This document shows, one piece after another, positions 8,528 to 16,935 of a stretch of DNA of 64,000 nt (position 1 is its first letter; each line of letters begins with the position of its first letter). The notes under the pieces are model-generated. The model did not search any database. It was given only the letters and a program-made list of their open reading frames with translations, and was not told the origin of the DNA. The stretch is from positions 1,240,001 to 1,304,000 of the forward strand of contig NZ_AP026972.1 of NCBI RefSeq assembly GCF_027924105.1, read 5' to 3'. The DNA comes from Polynucleobacter sp. KF022 (lineage in GTDB: Bacteria > Pseudomonadota > Gammaproteobacteria > Burkholderiales > Burkholderiaceae). Both the position numbers and the translations under genes were made by a program.

Positions 8528-9370
8528 TTATTGGGGTTTTTGGCTAAAAACGACCCTCTCCGGGGCGTTATAGATCTCGAAGTGTTTGCCCGAACAACGG
8601 GAGAGAATAGTGAGATTGGTTTTGCGGGCCAGCTCCAAGCCCATCAAAGTTACCCCTGAGCGGGTCAAGAGGAAGGGAATGCCCATCTGAGCACCCTTGA
8701 TGACCATCTCTGAGGTCAGGCGTCCAGTGGTAAAGAAAATGAGGTCTCTACCGGGCTTATTGGCCAGCCACATCAACCCAGAAATCGAGTCAACCGCGTT
8801 ATGGCGACCAACATCCTCAATGAAATGCAAAAGGCGGACACCCTCACTACCATCGCGCTCAAAAACTGCACAGGCATGGACCGAACCGGATTTCTTGTAA
8901 ATCGTGTCATGGATTCGGATGGAGTCAATTAAGGCAACAATTGCCTCTTGGGACAATGTCGGCCCTTCAGGCAACTGAATCTCATCCATCTCCTCAATGA
9001 GACCCCCAAACATCGTGCCTTGACCACAACCGGTGGTGACTACCCGCTTACTAGTCAGAGCATCAATATCCACCGTGCTTCGACGGGTTTTAACGGCAGC
9101 AGAGTCAGTTTCCCAATCAACCTGAATGCTCTCAATGTCATCGGGAGATTCAACCAGGCGCTGATTACGCAAATAGCCCAATACCAGGGCTTCGGGAGCG
9201 CTACCCAAGGTCATGAGAGTCACGACTTCACGTTTATCCAAGTAGATGGTTAAGGGGCGCTCACCCGGAATGTGGGTCTTTTTAAGACGCCCCATTTCAT
9301 CCATAACCTCAACCTCGTGCACAACGGGCACGGAGGCGCAGGACATCTGAATATTAGGTTTTGCTGCCAT
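8528..9370 (-). CDS. fdhD: Formate dehydrogenase accessory sulfurtransferase FdhD
   Basis: FdhD transfers sulfur from IscS to the molybdenum cofactor of formate dehydrogenases. The 280-residue protein has the FdhD core: RPLTIYLDKREVVTLMTLG, the substrate loop VVTTGCGQGTMFGG, FIEDVGRHNAVDSI and FFTTGRLTSEMV. The loop carries one cysteine (CGQG) where the E. coli protein has a CxxC pair. ATG at 9370 with GAGAG upstream. No formate dehydrogenase structural gene is in the window, so its target is encoded elsewhere. The oxalate pathway at 14-20 kb releases formate, which gives the enzyme system a plausible substrate. Confidence 0.93.
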   Translation of the reverse strand: MAAKPNIQMSCASVPVVHEVEVMDEMGRLKKTHIPGERPLTIYLDKREVVTLMTLGSAPEALVLGYLRNQRLVESPDDIESIQVDWETDSAAVKTRRSTVDIDALTSKRVVTTGCGQGTMFGGLIEEMDEIQLPEGPTLSQEAIVALIDSIRIHDTIYKKSGSVHACAVFERDGSEGVRLLHFIEDVGRHNAVDSISGLMWLANKPGRDLIFFTTGRLTSEMVIKGAQMGIPFLLTRSGVTLMGLELARKTNLTILSRCSGKHFEIYNAPERVVFSQKPQ

Positions 9371-9531
9371 AAATACTCTCTCGGGGTCGGGCTAAATGGA
9401 AGTTTATCGGGATTTATCAAGACTTCACGGTGCTTTACTTTAACCGCAGACTAAAATCACTGCATAAGCCAGCATAATTGAGTGCTACGCCCTAGTTAAC
9501 TTTTTAACCTTCTTATTTAAGTCCGTATTAC

Positions 9532-11202
9532 ATGAGCAGTTCCCAACGCCGCCTTCTTGTTACCTCCGCCTTACCGTATGCCAATGGTCAGATCCATATT
9601 GGCCATTTGGTGGAGTATGTACAAACCGACATTTGGGTGCGTTTTCAAAGAATGCGTGGTCATGAGGTTCACTATGTCGGCGCAGATGATACTCACGGCA
9701 CGCCCATCATGTTGCGCGCCGAAAAAGAAGGTCTTACACCAAAAGAACTCATCGCTAATGTTTGGAAAGAACATAAGCGCGACTTTGACAACTTCCTGAT
9801 TTCATTTGATAACTACTACACCACTGATAGCCCTGAGAATGAAAAGCTGGCGCAAAGTATTTATCTCAAACTACGTGATGCAGGATTAATTGAAAAACGT
9901 GCCATCGAGCAAGCCTACGATCCAGTAAAAGAAATGTTTTTGCCTGATCGTTTTATCAAAGGCGAATGTCCCAAGTGTGGCGCCAAAGATCAATATGGTG
10001 ATAACTGTGAAAAATGTGGTGCGACCTATTCACCCACCGATTTAAAGAATCCATTCTCAGTAGTGAGTGGCGCAACACCGATCAAAAAGATTTCTGATCA
10101 CTACTTCTTTAAGCTCTCTGATCCACGCTGCGAGGAATTTTTGCGCGATTGGACTCAAGTCAAAACTCCGCTGCAGCCTGAGGCTCGCAATAAGATGAAA
10201 GAATGGGTTGGTCAGCCAGGAGAAAGCAAGCTTGGTGATTGGGATATCTCCCGGGATGCCCCGTATTTTGGCTTTGAAATCCCTGATGCCCCCGGCAAGT
10301 ACTTCTATGTTTGGCTTGATGCCCCAATTGGTTATTACGCCAGCTTCCTCAACTATTGCCAGGCTAAAGGCCTCAATTTTGATGAGTGGGTTAAGCCGGA
10401 TACCACTACAGAGCAATACCACTTCATCGGCAAAGACATCTTGTATTTTCATACCTTGTTTTGGCCAGCCACTTTGCAATTTGCAGGTTATCGCACACCA
10501 ACCAATGTATTTGCCCACGGCTTCTTAACGGTTGATGGTGAAAAGATGAGCAAATCACGTGGCACACTCATTTCGGCAAATAGTGTCATTGAGTGTGGAT
10601 TTAATCCAGAATGGTTCCGTTATTACTTTGCAACCAAACTGAATGACAGCATGGAAGATTTAGATTTAAATCTTCAAGATTTCGTTGCGCGCGTTAACAG
10701 CGACTTATTAGGTAAGTACATCAATATTGCCAGCCGAAGTGCAGGCTTCTTGGTGAAGCGTTTTGGCGGCATCGTTTCCGACGAAGCAATGAATAACCCC
10801 CTTCTGAAAGACATCGCGTCATCGAGCGAAAAAATTGCCGAACTCTATGAGGGACGCGAGTACGCAAAAGCACTACGTACCGTGATGGAACTTGCAGACA
10901 AGGTAAATGGTTTTGTCGATGAGAATAAGCCATGGGAAATCGCCAAAGATCCTGAGCGTGAAGCCGATTTGCAGCGCGTTTGCAGCATTACTTTGGAGGC
11001 GTTCAGAATGCTGAGTCTTTACCTGAAGCCGGTTATCCCTCAGGTAGCTTCTGGCGTTGAAGAGTTTTTATCGCTAGCGCCCTTAAGTTGGAGTGATATC
11101 CATACCCCCCTTTCCAGCAAGAACCCCATCAATGCTTACAAGCACCTGATAACGCGTGTGGAAGCACCTCAAATTGAGGCTTTGCTGGCTGCAAACTTGT
11201 AA
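9532..11202 (+). CDS. metG: Methionyl-tRNA synthetase (short form without C-terminal tRNA-binding domain)
   Basis: Class I synthetase charging tRNA-Met. HIGH motif at residues 22-25, zinc knuckle with C146, C149, C159 and C162, KMSKS at 338-342, and the alpha-helical anticodon domain after about residue 390. The protein is 556 residues and ends just after the catalytic plus anticodon domains (EAPQIEALLAANL). The Trbp111-like EMAP domain present in the roughly 680-residue form of E. coli and many relatives is absent, and no remnant is visible downstream. The start ATG at 9532 lacks a clear Shine-Dalgarno. The fdhD gene diverges, with a 161-bp spacer. Confidence 0.96.
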   Translation: MSSSQRRLLVTSALPYANGQIHIGHLVEYVQTDIWVRFQRMRGHEVHYVGADDTHGTPIMLRAEKEGLTPKELIANVWKEHKRDFDNFLISFDNYYTTDSPENEKLAQSIYLKLRDAGLIEKRAIEQAYDPVKEMFLPDRFIKGECPKCGAKDQYGDNCEKCGATYSPTDLKNPFSVVSGATPIKKISDHYFFKLSDPRCEEFLRDWTQVKTPLQPEARNKMKEWVGQPGESKLGDWDISRDAPYFGFEIPDAPGKYFYVWLDAPIGYYASFLNYCQAKGLNFDEWVKPDTTTEQYHFIGKDILYFHTLFWPATLQFAGYRTPTNVFAHGFLTVDGEKMSKSRGTLISANSVIECGFNPEWFRYYFATKLNDSMEDLDLNLQDFVARVNSDLLGKYINIASRSAGFLVKRFGGIVSDEAMNNPLLKDIASSSEKIAELYEGREYAKALRTVMELADKVNGFVDENKPWEIAKDPEREADLQRVCSITLEAFRMLSLYLKPVIPQVASGVEEFLSLAPLSWSDIHTPLSSKNPINAYKHLITRVEAPQIEALLAANL

Positions 11203-11305
11203 AAAGCCCCCTAAAAAGCACCTATAATGGCGGTTGTAGTCCCCAGATAACTTTTCGTATTAATTTCATAAGTTATTGATTTTAATGAGTATTTTAGGAA
11301 ATGTC

Positions 11306-11494
11306 ATGGCAAGGTATCAATCTGAATTCACCCAGTTCTTAAATGAGCTGAAATCCGAGAATCCAAACCTCGAGGCTGAACAGCAAGCTGGTCGCGCCCT
11401 CCTGTGGGACAAAGAGCCATTGAGTGTTGAAGACCAACGCCGTGCAAAAGCTGCAAAGCTCAAGCAACGCGCCTACGTGTATTCGAATGACTAA
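11306..11494 (+). CDS. DUF3460 family small protein
   Basis: A 62-residue, highly charged, cytosolic protein of unknown function (MARYQSEFTQFLNEL at the start, GRALLWDKEPLSVEDQRRAK in the middle, YVYSND at the end). I recognise it as the DUF3460 family, found almost only in Betaproteobacteria, usually between metG and scpA-panC as here. The ATG at 11306 follows AGGAA. An in-frame ATG 30 bp upstream would add ten residues unlike the family. Its end overlaps the likely scpA start by 8 bp, implying translational coupling and perhaps a link to chromosome segregation. Upstream at 11223 a TATAAT hexamer could serve as its -10, though no matching -35 is seen. Confidence 0.85.
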   Translation: MARYQSEFTQFLNELKSENPNLEAEQQAGRALLWDKEPLSVEDQRRAKAAKLKQRAYVYSND

Positions 11495-12374
11495 CTCAGG
11501 TGGTTCGTCAGGCAATGAGCCTATGGCTCAGCCAATATCGGATTTACTAGATAGCACTCCATCGGTTACCGATGGCATGTCGGAAGCGTTCGCCAAGCTC
11601 TACGGCGAACCCCTTTTTAAGCTCCCTACCGATCTCTACATTCCACCAGATGCGCTTGAAGTTTTTCTAGAGGCATTTGAAGGCCCCTTAGATCTATTGC
11701 TATATCTGATTCGTAAACAGAATTTCAATGTTCTGGATATTCCGATGGCGCAGGTTACTCAACAATACCTAAGCTATATCGATCAAATTCGCCATCACAA
11801 TCTTGAACTAGCAGCCGAGTACTTACTCATGGCTGCTATGTTGATTGAAATTAAATCTCGCATGCTTTTACCAATGAAGAAGGCAGACAGCGAAGAAGAA
11901 GTCGAAGATCCGCGCGCAGAATTAGTTCGCCGCCTCTTAGAGTACGAGCGTATGAAGCTTGCTGCCCAAGAACTCGATCAAATTCCGCAACAAGGCCGCG
12001 ACTTCCAAGTGGCGCATGGCTACGTCGATACCACCATTGCCATTGCTTGGCCTGATGTCAATGTGGAAGACTTGCAAATGGCGTGGCGTGATGTTCTGCA
12101 TCGCGCCAAACTGACGCAGCACCACACCATTACTCGCGAAGAGTTATCAGTTCGCGACTTTATGACACGCATCTTGCGCCGCTTACAAAGCACTAAATTC
12201 GTGGAGTTCGGCGAGCTCTTTGAAGATGCTATTAAGTCTGGCAAAGGCATTCCCGTAGTGATTGTGAACTTCATTGCGATGCTTGAGCTCTCACGCGAAG
12301 CTTTGGTAGAAATTACTCAAGCTGAGCCATATGCGCCAATTTATGTGCGTCTTGCCTATACCCCTGTTGCATGA
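11487..12374 (+). CDS. scpA: Segregation and condensation protein A
   Basis: Kleisin subunit of the SMC-ScpAB condensin. Signature N-terminal region FEGPLDLLLYLIRKQNFNVLD (around residues 69-89) followed by helical segments AAEYLLMAAMLIEIKSRMLLP and a C-terminal winged-helix part. The start is uncertain: ATG 11487 (MTNSGGSSG, 295 residues) overlaps the DUF3460 gene by 8 bp, while ATG 11523 (MAQPISD) would shorten it by 12 residues. The stop overlaps panC by 4 bp. No scpB follows; in several relatives scpB lies elsewhere. Confidence 0.9.
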   Translation: MTNSGGSSGNEPMAQPISDLLDSTPSVTDGMSEAFAKLYGEPLFKLPTDLYIPPDALEVFLEAFEGPLDLLLYLIRKQNFNVLDIPMAQVTQQYLSYIDQIRHHNLELAAEYLLMAAMLIEIKSRMLLPMKKADSEEEVEDPRAELVRRLLEYERMKLAAQELDQIPQQGRDFQVAHGYVDTTIAIAWPDVNVEDLQMAWRDVLHRAKLTQHHTITREELSVRDFMTRILRRLQSTKFVEFGELFEDAIKSGKGIPVVIVNFIAMLELSREALVEITQAEPYAPIYVRLAYTPVA

Positions 12375-13222
12375 AAATCATCAGCGACATACAAGAATTA
12401 CGTGACCATTTAAGAGGTCAAAACCGCGCCGCATTTGTACCAACTATGGGCAACCTCCATGAGGGTCACCTTTCGCTCATGCGCTTAGCAAGACAGCATG
12501 GTGATCCTGTAGTGGCGAGCATCTTTGTGAACCGCCTGCAGTTTGGTCCTAATGAAGATTTTGATAGCTACCCTCGCACCATGCAGGCAGACATCGACAA
12601 GCTTGAAAAAGAAGGTGTCTACATCCTGTTTGCACCTACCGAGAGAGATCTCTACCCACAACCTCAAGAATATCGAGTTGATCCACCACAGCAACTAGGT
12701 GACATTCTTGAAGGCGAGTTCCGCCCAGGCTTCTTTAAAGGCGTTTGCACGGTAGTGCTTAAGCTCTTCTCTTGCGTACAACCCAAGGTTGCCGTATTTG
12801 GTAAAAAAGATTATCAGCAACTGATGATTATTCGCCAGATGGCAAAGCAATTTGCCTTACCAGTGGAGATTATTCCCGGCGAAACGATTCGTGCAGACGA
12901 CGGCCTGGCGCTCTCCTCTCGCAACGGCTATCTTTCTACCGAAGAGCGCGCTGAAGCGCCTGAGCTCATGAAGGCATTAAAAGAGGTGCGTCAACGAGTC
13001 CTCGATTTAAATGTCCGCGATGCCAAATCTCTTTCTGAAATTGAAAAAATAGCAGTTGCATCTTTGGCAGGTCGTGGCTGGCAACCTGATTACATCGCCA
13101 TTCGCCAACAAAGCGATTTAGCCCCTGCTACCAATGAGCAGTTACAAGCTGGTGAGCCGCTCGTCATCTTGACAGCAGCCAAGCTTGGTAAAACGCGCTT
13201 AATTGATAACTTAGAGATTTAA
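12371..13222 (+). CDS. panC: Pantothenate synthetase
   Basis: ATP-dependent condensation of pantoate and beta-alanine, the last step of vitamin B5 synthesis. The 283 residues show PTMGNLHEGH with the HxGH nucleotidyltransferase signature at 30-33, the FGKKDYQQL pantoate-binding segment and the KMSKS-like GLALSSRNGYLS loop. Overlaps scpA by 4 bp (ATGA), a conserved betaproteobacterial arrangement. panB is not in the window. Confidence 0.97.
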   Translation: MKIISDIQELRDHLRGQNRAAFVPTMGNLHEGHLSLMRLARQHGDPVVASIFVNRLQFGPNEDFDSYPRTMQADIDKLEKEGVYILFAPTERDLYPQPQEYRVDPPQQLGDILEGEFRPGFFKGVCTVVLKLFSCVQPKVAVFGKKDYQQLMIIRQMAKQFALPVEIIPGETIRADDGLALSSRNGYLSTEERAEAPELMKALKEVRQRVLDLNVRDAKSLSEIEKIAVASLAGRGWQPDYIAIRQQSDLAPATNEQLQAGEPLVILTAAKLGKTRLIDNLEI

Positions 13223-13306
13223 TCCTTAAGGCCTAGTGAGCCATGCTGTTCTGCATTTAGCGAAAGTAAATACTGATTTAAGCAGAATGATTTAGAAAGG
13301 TAGAGA

Positions 13307-14074
13307 TTGCAAAACTTATTTTTTAAAACTGAGCTTAGCTTAATCTTAGCCCTTTGTATTGGGTTCATAGGTCTCTCAATCATCATTGCATGGCTCTTTG
13401 TGAGCCCAAAAACCAGACCCCTGCTTGAGAGATATGAAGGCGTTGTTGCCCCTTTTTTTAGCCTTCCCGCAGTCCTATTTTCTTTAACCGCCGCCCTGCT
13501 TGCTACGTCTGTCTGGGACAACTATAGCGTTGCTACTAGAGCGATTAAAAATGAGAGTCAAAGCATTCTGACTGTTATCAGCCTAGCTAACTCCGTACCA
13601 TACCTTAAAGATAGCGAGCTCTCTACAAATGCCAAGCTCTATATAAAGTCGATGATTGAGGACGAATGGAGAACACTAGCTGCAGGTAAATCAAACTCGC
13701 CAATTACCGATGAAAAATTTATCGCTATGCGGTCAGAAATATTTAAAGCAGCGAATATTTTTCCTGATAGAGCTGAATCCAAGGCGCTGTTGAATGCATT
13801 CTTTACCATTAATACCGCTCGTGAAACACGACAAGCCTACGCTTCATTTGATCTGCACCCAATTCGTTGGTATGCAATTTTATTTTTAGGTATTTTGGTG
13901 CTGATATCCGTTGCTTTTATTCACCTATCCAAACCGAAAGCTTTGATGGTAGCGATGTCAATTGCCACTCTCACCGTTCTCACGCCGCTCTGTATTCTGG
14001 CTTTGACTTTTAGCAGTCCATATCAAGGCTTAATTTCGATCTCGCACGCTCCTTATTTGCAGATCATCAAATAA
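13307..14074 (+). CDS. Bestrophin-like membrane protein (DUF4239-type)
   Basis: A 255-residue membrane protein with two N-terminal hydrophobic segments (about 9-31 and 47-66), a soluble helical middle (about 75-180) and two C-terminal segments (about 183-205 and 211-236). The layout, together with ATSVWDNYSVATRAIKNESQS just after TM2, fits the DUF4239 family, which is described as bestrophin-like and so possibly an anion channel. Function is unproven. The start is TTG at 13307 with AAAGG upstream, since no ATG gives a full first helix. It stands alone between panC and the convergent oxalate block. Confidence 0.7.
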   Translation: MQNLFFKTELSLILALCIGFIGLSIIIAWLFVSPKTRPLLERYEGVVAPFFSLPAVLFSLTAALLATSVWDNYSVATRAIKNESQSILTVISLANSVPYLKDSELSTNAKLYIKSMIEDEWRTLAAGKSNSPITDEKFIAMRSEIFKAANIFPDRAESKALLNAFFTINTARETRQAYASFDLHPIRWYAILFLGILVLISVAFIHLSKPKALMVAMSIATLTVLTPLCILALTFSSPYQGLISISHAPYLQIIK

Positions 14075-14105
14075 TCTCTGCTGCAGCCAATGGAAGTCAG
14101 CGGGA

Positions 14106-15038
14106 TTACAGCGCGAAGAACTGCCCGACTTGTAGATTCAATTCTTTGGCTAATTCAGCACCAGTCACCTTACCTGCAGCGCCTTTGGCTTTGAGGACTT
14201 CAATCTGCCCACCATGGCAGGTGATGAAGATTGAATCAAGCGTGATCTGAGTTACTTCTCCAGGTTTGCCTTTGACGGCGCCGAATGTAGCAGCTACGTG
14301 CTTGTGGCAATCGTAGATCTGAACTTTTTGCTCGCCAAACTTCGTCCATGCACCAGGTGCTGGATTGCATGCGCGGATCAAGTTGTAGATCTGGCTAATA
14401 TGGGTTGCCCAATGAATCTGCGCAGCATTCGCATCAAACCATCCTTCGTAGTTCGCTTGTGATTCATCTTGAACAACTTCTTGATGCTTGCCTGCAACCA
14501 CCAAGTCGGCAGCTTCAAGCAAAGCCTTGACGCCGATTGGAAATAAATGATCGAAGTAGATTTTTCCTAAGGTGTCATTAGGTCCAATAACTACTTCTTT
14601 TTGCAAAATCACTTCGCCTTCATCTAAACCATCGGATGGACGGAAGATCGTTAAGCCCGTTTTCTCTTCACCCAATGCGATCGCCCAGTTAATGGCGCTT
14701 GGGCCACGGTACTTGGGGAGCAAAGAGGGGTGATATTGAATAGTGCCGTGCTTTGGGATCTTAACGAGCTCTTGTGGCACAAATTGCAATACATAAGCCA
14801 TCACACAAATGTCGGCATTGCTATCAATCATGGCTTGAGCGGCTTCAGGACCCTTCAGAGAGGCGAACTGCAAGGGGTTTAAGCCCCTTGCTAGCGCAGC
14901 TTCTTTTAAGACTTCCGGTTTGCTTGATTTGGGATTGTCAGGTGGGCAGAAAACGGCAACCACTTCATCGCCGCGATCTAAAAAAGCTTCTAATGCTGCT
15001 TTACCAAAATCCGCACTCCCAATCAAGGCAACCCGCAT
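14106..15038 (-). CDS. Stand-alone 10-formyltetrahydrofolate hydrolase/formyltransferase-like protein
   Basis: A 310-residue formyltransferase of the Fmt/FDH fold. Residues 1-200 form the formyl-THF binding Rossmann domain with YHPSLLPKYRGPSAINW (catalytic-type His at 103) and SDGLDEGEVILQ (Asp at 139). The His-Asp spacing of 36 matches His106/Asp142 of the hydrolase domain of 10-formyl-THF dehydrogenase. An Fmt_C-like domain follows (about 205-310), with NYEGWFDANAAQIHW and PGAWTKFGEQ resembling that enzyme more than true methionyl-tRNA formyltransferase. The carrier and aldehyde dehydrogenase domains are absent. It begins 1 bp after an frc gene, so it probably handles one-carbon units linked to formyl-CoA or formate. 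The exact reaction is unknown. Confidence 0.8.
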   Translation of the reverse strand: MRVALIGSADFGKAALEAFLDRGDEVVAVFCPPDNPKSSKPEVLKEAALARGLNPLQFASLKGPEAAQAMIDSNADICVMAYVLQFVPQELVKIPKHGTIQYHPSLLPKYRGPSAINWAIALGEEKTGLTIFRPSDGLDEGEVILQKEVVIGPNDTLGKIYFDHLFPIGVKALLEAADLVVAGKHQEVVQDESQANYEGWFDANAAQIHWATHISQIYNLIRACNPAPGAWTKFGEQKVQIYDCHKHVAATFGAVKGKPGEVTQITLDSIFITCHGGQIEVLKAKGAAGKVTGAELAKELNLQVGQFFAL

Positions 15039-15039
15039 C

Positions 15040-16287
15040 TTAGATCACCTTATCGTGACGGAGAGAGATCAAATCATCAGTGGTGTAGCCCAACTCATGA
15101 AGAATCTCATCAGTGTGCTCACCAAGCAACGGTGAACGAGTCACTTCTGTTGGGCTATCAGACATCTTGATTGGGTTACCAACAGTAAGGTACTTGCCAC
15201 GAATTGGATGATCCACTTCAACCACGGTACCAGTAGCACGCAATGCAGGCTCTTCAGCAATTTCTTTCATGGACAAAATTGGGCCACATGGAATGTCGTA
15301 TTGATTGAGGATATCCATCACTTCAAACTTGGTCATCGTCATCGTCCACTTTTCAATCTCGCCGAAAATTTCCATGAGGTGTGGCAAGCGCGCCATTGGA
15401 GACGCAAAACGCACGTCAGTAATCCAATCTTCACGGCCGATTACTTTACAAATTGCTTCCCAAACTGGGGCCTGAACGATCACATACATGTATGCATTTG
15501 GGTCAGTTTCCCAGCCCTTACATTTAACAATCCAACCAGGCTGACCACCGCCAGAAGCATTGCCTGCGCGGGGTACAGAGTCACCAAACTCACCGTTCGG
15601 GAACTGTGGATACTCTTGCATCAAGCCAACACGCTCAAGGCGTTGCTGGTCGCGCAACTTCACGCGGCACAAGTTCAATACCGCATCTTGCATCGCTGCC
15701 AATACTTTCTGACCACGGCCAGAATGAGTGCGTTGATACAAGGCAGTCACGATACCTAATGCCAAGTGCAAACCTGTTCCGCTGTCACCGATTTGCGCAC
15801 CAGTCACCATTGGAGGACCATCATCAAAACCAGTAGTAGATGCAGAACCACCTGCGCATTGCGCTACGTTTTCATACACTTTGCAATCTTCATATGGACC
15901 AGGACCAAAACCTTTTACTGAAGCCATGATCATCATTGGGTTGAGCTCTTGAATGCGCTCCCAAGAAAATCCCATGCGATCGAGTGCGCCTGGCGCAAAG
16001 TTCTCCACTAGAACGTCGCACTCTTTAATCAGACGCTCAAGAATTTCTTTGCCTTTTTGGGTTTTAGTATTCACGGTAATAGAACGCTTGTTATGGTTCA
16101 ACATCGTGAAGTACAAACTGTCTGCATCAGGAATATCGCGCAACTGACCGCGTGTTGCATCTCCTTCGCCAGATTTTTCTACTTTGATTACGTCTGCACC
16201 AAACCAAGCCAGTAACTGAGTACAGGTTGGGCCTGATTGAACATGCGTAAAGTCGAGGATTTTGACCCCTTCTAGTGCTTTTGCCAT
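15040..16287 (-). CDS. frc: Formyl-CoA:oxalate CoA-transferase, copy 1
   Basis: Class III CoA-transferase moving CoA from formyl-CoA to oxalate. The 415 residues carry the family start (LEGVKILDFTHVQSGPTCTQ), the catalytic Asp in QIGDSGTGLH at about residue 168 (Asp169 in Oxalobacter Frc) and the glycine loop GNASGGGQPGW that covers the active site. About 70% of the first 120 residues are identical to the second copy at 16936-18186 in my hand alignment. ATG at 16287. The formyltransferase-like gene starts 1 bp downstream, so the two are an operon, apparently with its own promoter because a terminator (16359-16383) separates it from the PAS gene. It could instead use another acyl donor such as a succinyl or crotonyl group. 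Confidence 0.88.
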   Translation of the reverse strand: MAKALEGVKILDFTHVQSGPTCTQLLAWFGADVIKVEKSGEGDATRGQLRDIPDADSLYFTMLNHNKRSITVNTKTQKGKEILERLIKECDVLVENFAPGALDRMGFSWERIQELNPMMIMASVKGFGPGPYEDCKVYENVAQCAGGSASTTGFDDGPPMVTGAQIGDSGTGLHLALGIVTALYQRTHSGRGQKVLAAMQDAVLNLCRVKLRDQQRLERVGLMQEYPQFPNGEFGDSVPRAGNASGGGQPGWIVKCKGWETDPNAYMYVIVQAPVWEAICKVIGREDWITDVRFASPMARLPHLMEIFGEIEKWTMTMTKFEVMDILNQYDIPCGPILSMKEIAEEPALRATGTVVEVDHPIRGKYLTVGNPIKMSDSPTEVTRSPLLGEHTDEILHELGYTTDDLISLRHDKVI

Positions 16288-16358
16288 GATTTAAGTCCTA
16301 ATAAGAATGAAAATTTTGAATTAAGGCAATTTTACCAGTGGGGAAATGGCTAAATTAA

Positions 16359-16383
16359 AGTGTGCCCAATATTTGGGCACACT
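16359..16383 (-). terminator. Hairpin terminator after the PAS gene
   Basis: Perfect 11-bp stem AGTGTGCCCAA / TTGGGCACACT with loop TAT, followed on the minus strand by the T-rich TTTAATTTA. It lies 50 bp after the PAS stop and 70 bp before the first frc, so it insulates the two units. Confidence 0.75.
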
Positions 16384-16433
16384 GCCCATCTAAGCCTGTG
16401 TTGGCGTCACCATAGGCCTATATGGGGCTAAAA

Positions 16434-16856
16434 CTAGGGATTTTCAAGATCGGAGAGTCGCTTTTTGAGGGCTCTTTCTTGGGCAAAGCGTTCGGTTTCA
16501 TCACGGACGATGGCTACCACCCCATTGGCCTTACCAGAGGCGTCAAATAGCATTCCGACAGTAAAGGCAATCGACAGCATGCCGCCATCTTTATGTTTGG
16601 CAGGCACTTTCAATAGAGATGTTCCATACCGAGTTGTACCCGTCTCCATGGAATGGCTGTAACCGTCATTGTGTTTTTGCCGTTGGCGCTCAGGAACAAT
16701 GAGATCCAAAGTATTGCCCAAAGCCTCTTCTTCCAAATACCCAAAGATCCGAGTTGCAGCGGGATTCCAAAGCACAATCTTTTCATGAGCATCAGCCACG
16801 ATGATGGCATCACCGACACACTCTATTAGTTGGTACAAATCAATATTTGTCTTCAT
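16434..16856 (-). CDS. Stand-alone PAS-domain protein
   Basis: A 140-residue single PAS domain (about 8-122) with a short coiled-coil-like tail (DETERFAQERALKKRLSDL). Typical PAS features: IIVADAHEKIVLWNPAATRIFGY, then the PAC part FTVGMLFDASGKANGVVAIVRDET. No kinase, cyclase or DNA-binding output domain is present, so it is a sensor or adaptor whose partner is not obvious. It sits between the two frc transcription units with a terminator on each side, so it is its own transcript. I infer a signalling role connected with oxalate or redox state, only from position. Confidence 0.75.
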   Translation of the reverse strand: MKTNIDLYQLIECVGDAIIVADAHEKIVLWNPAATRIFGYLEEEALGNTLDLIVPERQRQKHNDGYSHSMETGTTRYGTSLLKVPAKHKDGGMLSIAFTVGMLFDASGKANGVVAIVRDETERFAQERALKKRLSDLENP

Positions 16857-16871
16857 ATGGCCAGTCTATAG

Positions 16872-16899
16872 AATAAAAAAGGCGCTCACAAGGAGCGCC
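16872..16899 (-). terminator. Rho-independent terminator of the oxc-frc operon
   Basis: 7-bp GC-rich stem GGCGCTC / GAGCGCC with loop of 5 nt, followed on the minus strand by TTTTTTATT. It lies 37 bp after the frc stop codon. A textbook intrinsic terminator. Confidence 0.9.
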
Positions 16900-16935
16900 C
16901 TAAAGTAACTGCAATTAAGCAGATAATTATTTTTA

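Noticed and set aside
9490..9531. Promoter for metG in the TTAAC-rich spacer
   Set aside because: No pair of hexamers at 16-18 bp spacing could be matched convincingly.
11203..11305. Possible frameshift remnant of a longer metG C-terminus
   Set aside because: No frame after the stop resembles the Trbp111-like domain and the gap is only about 100 bp.
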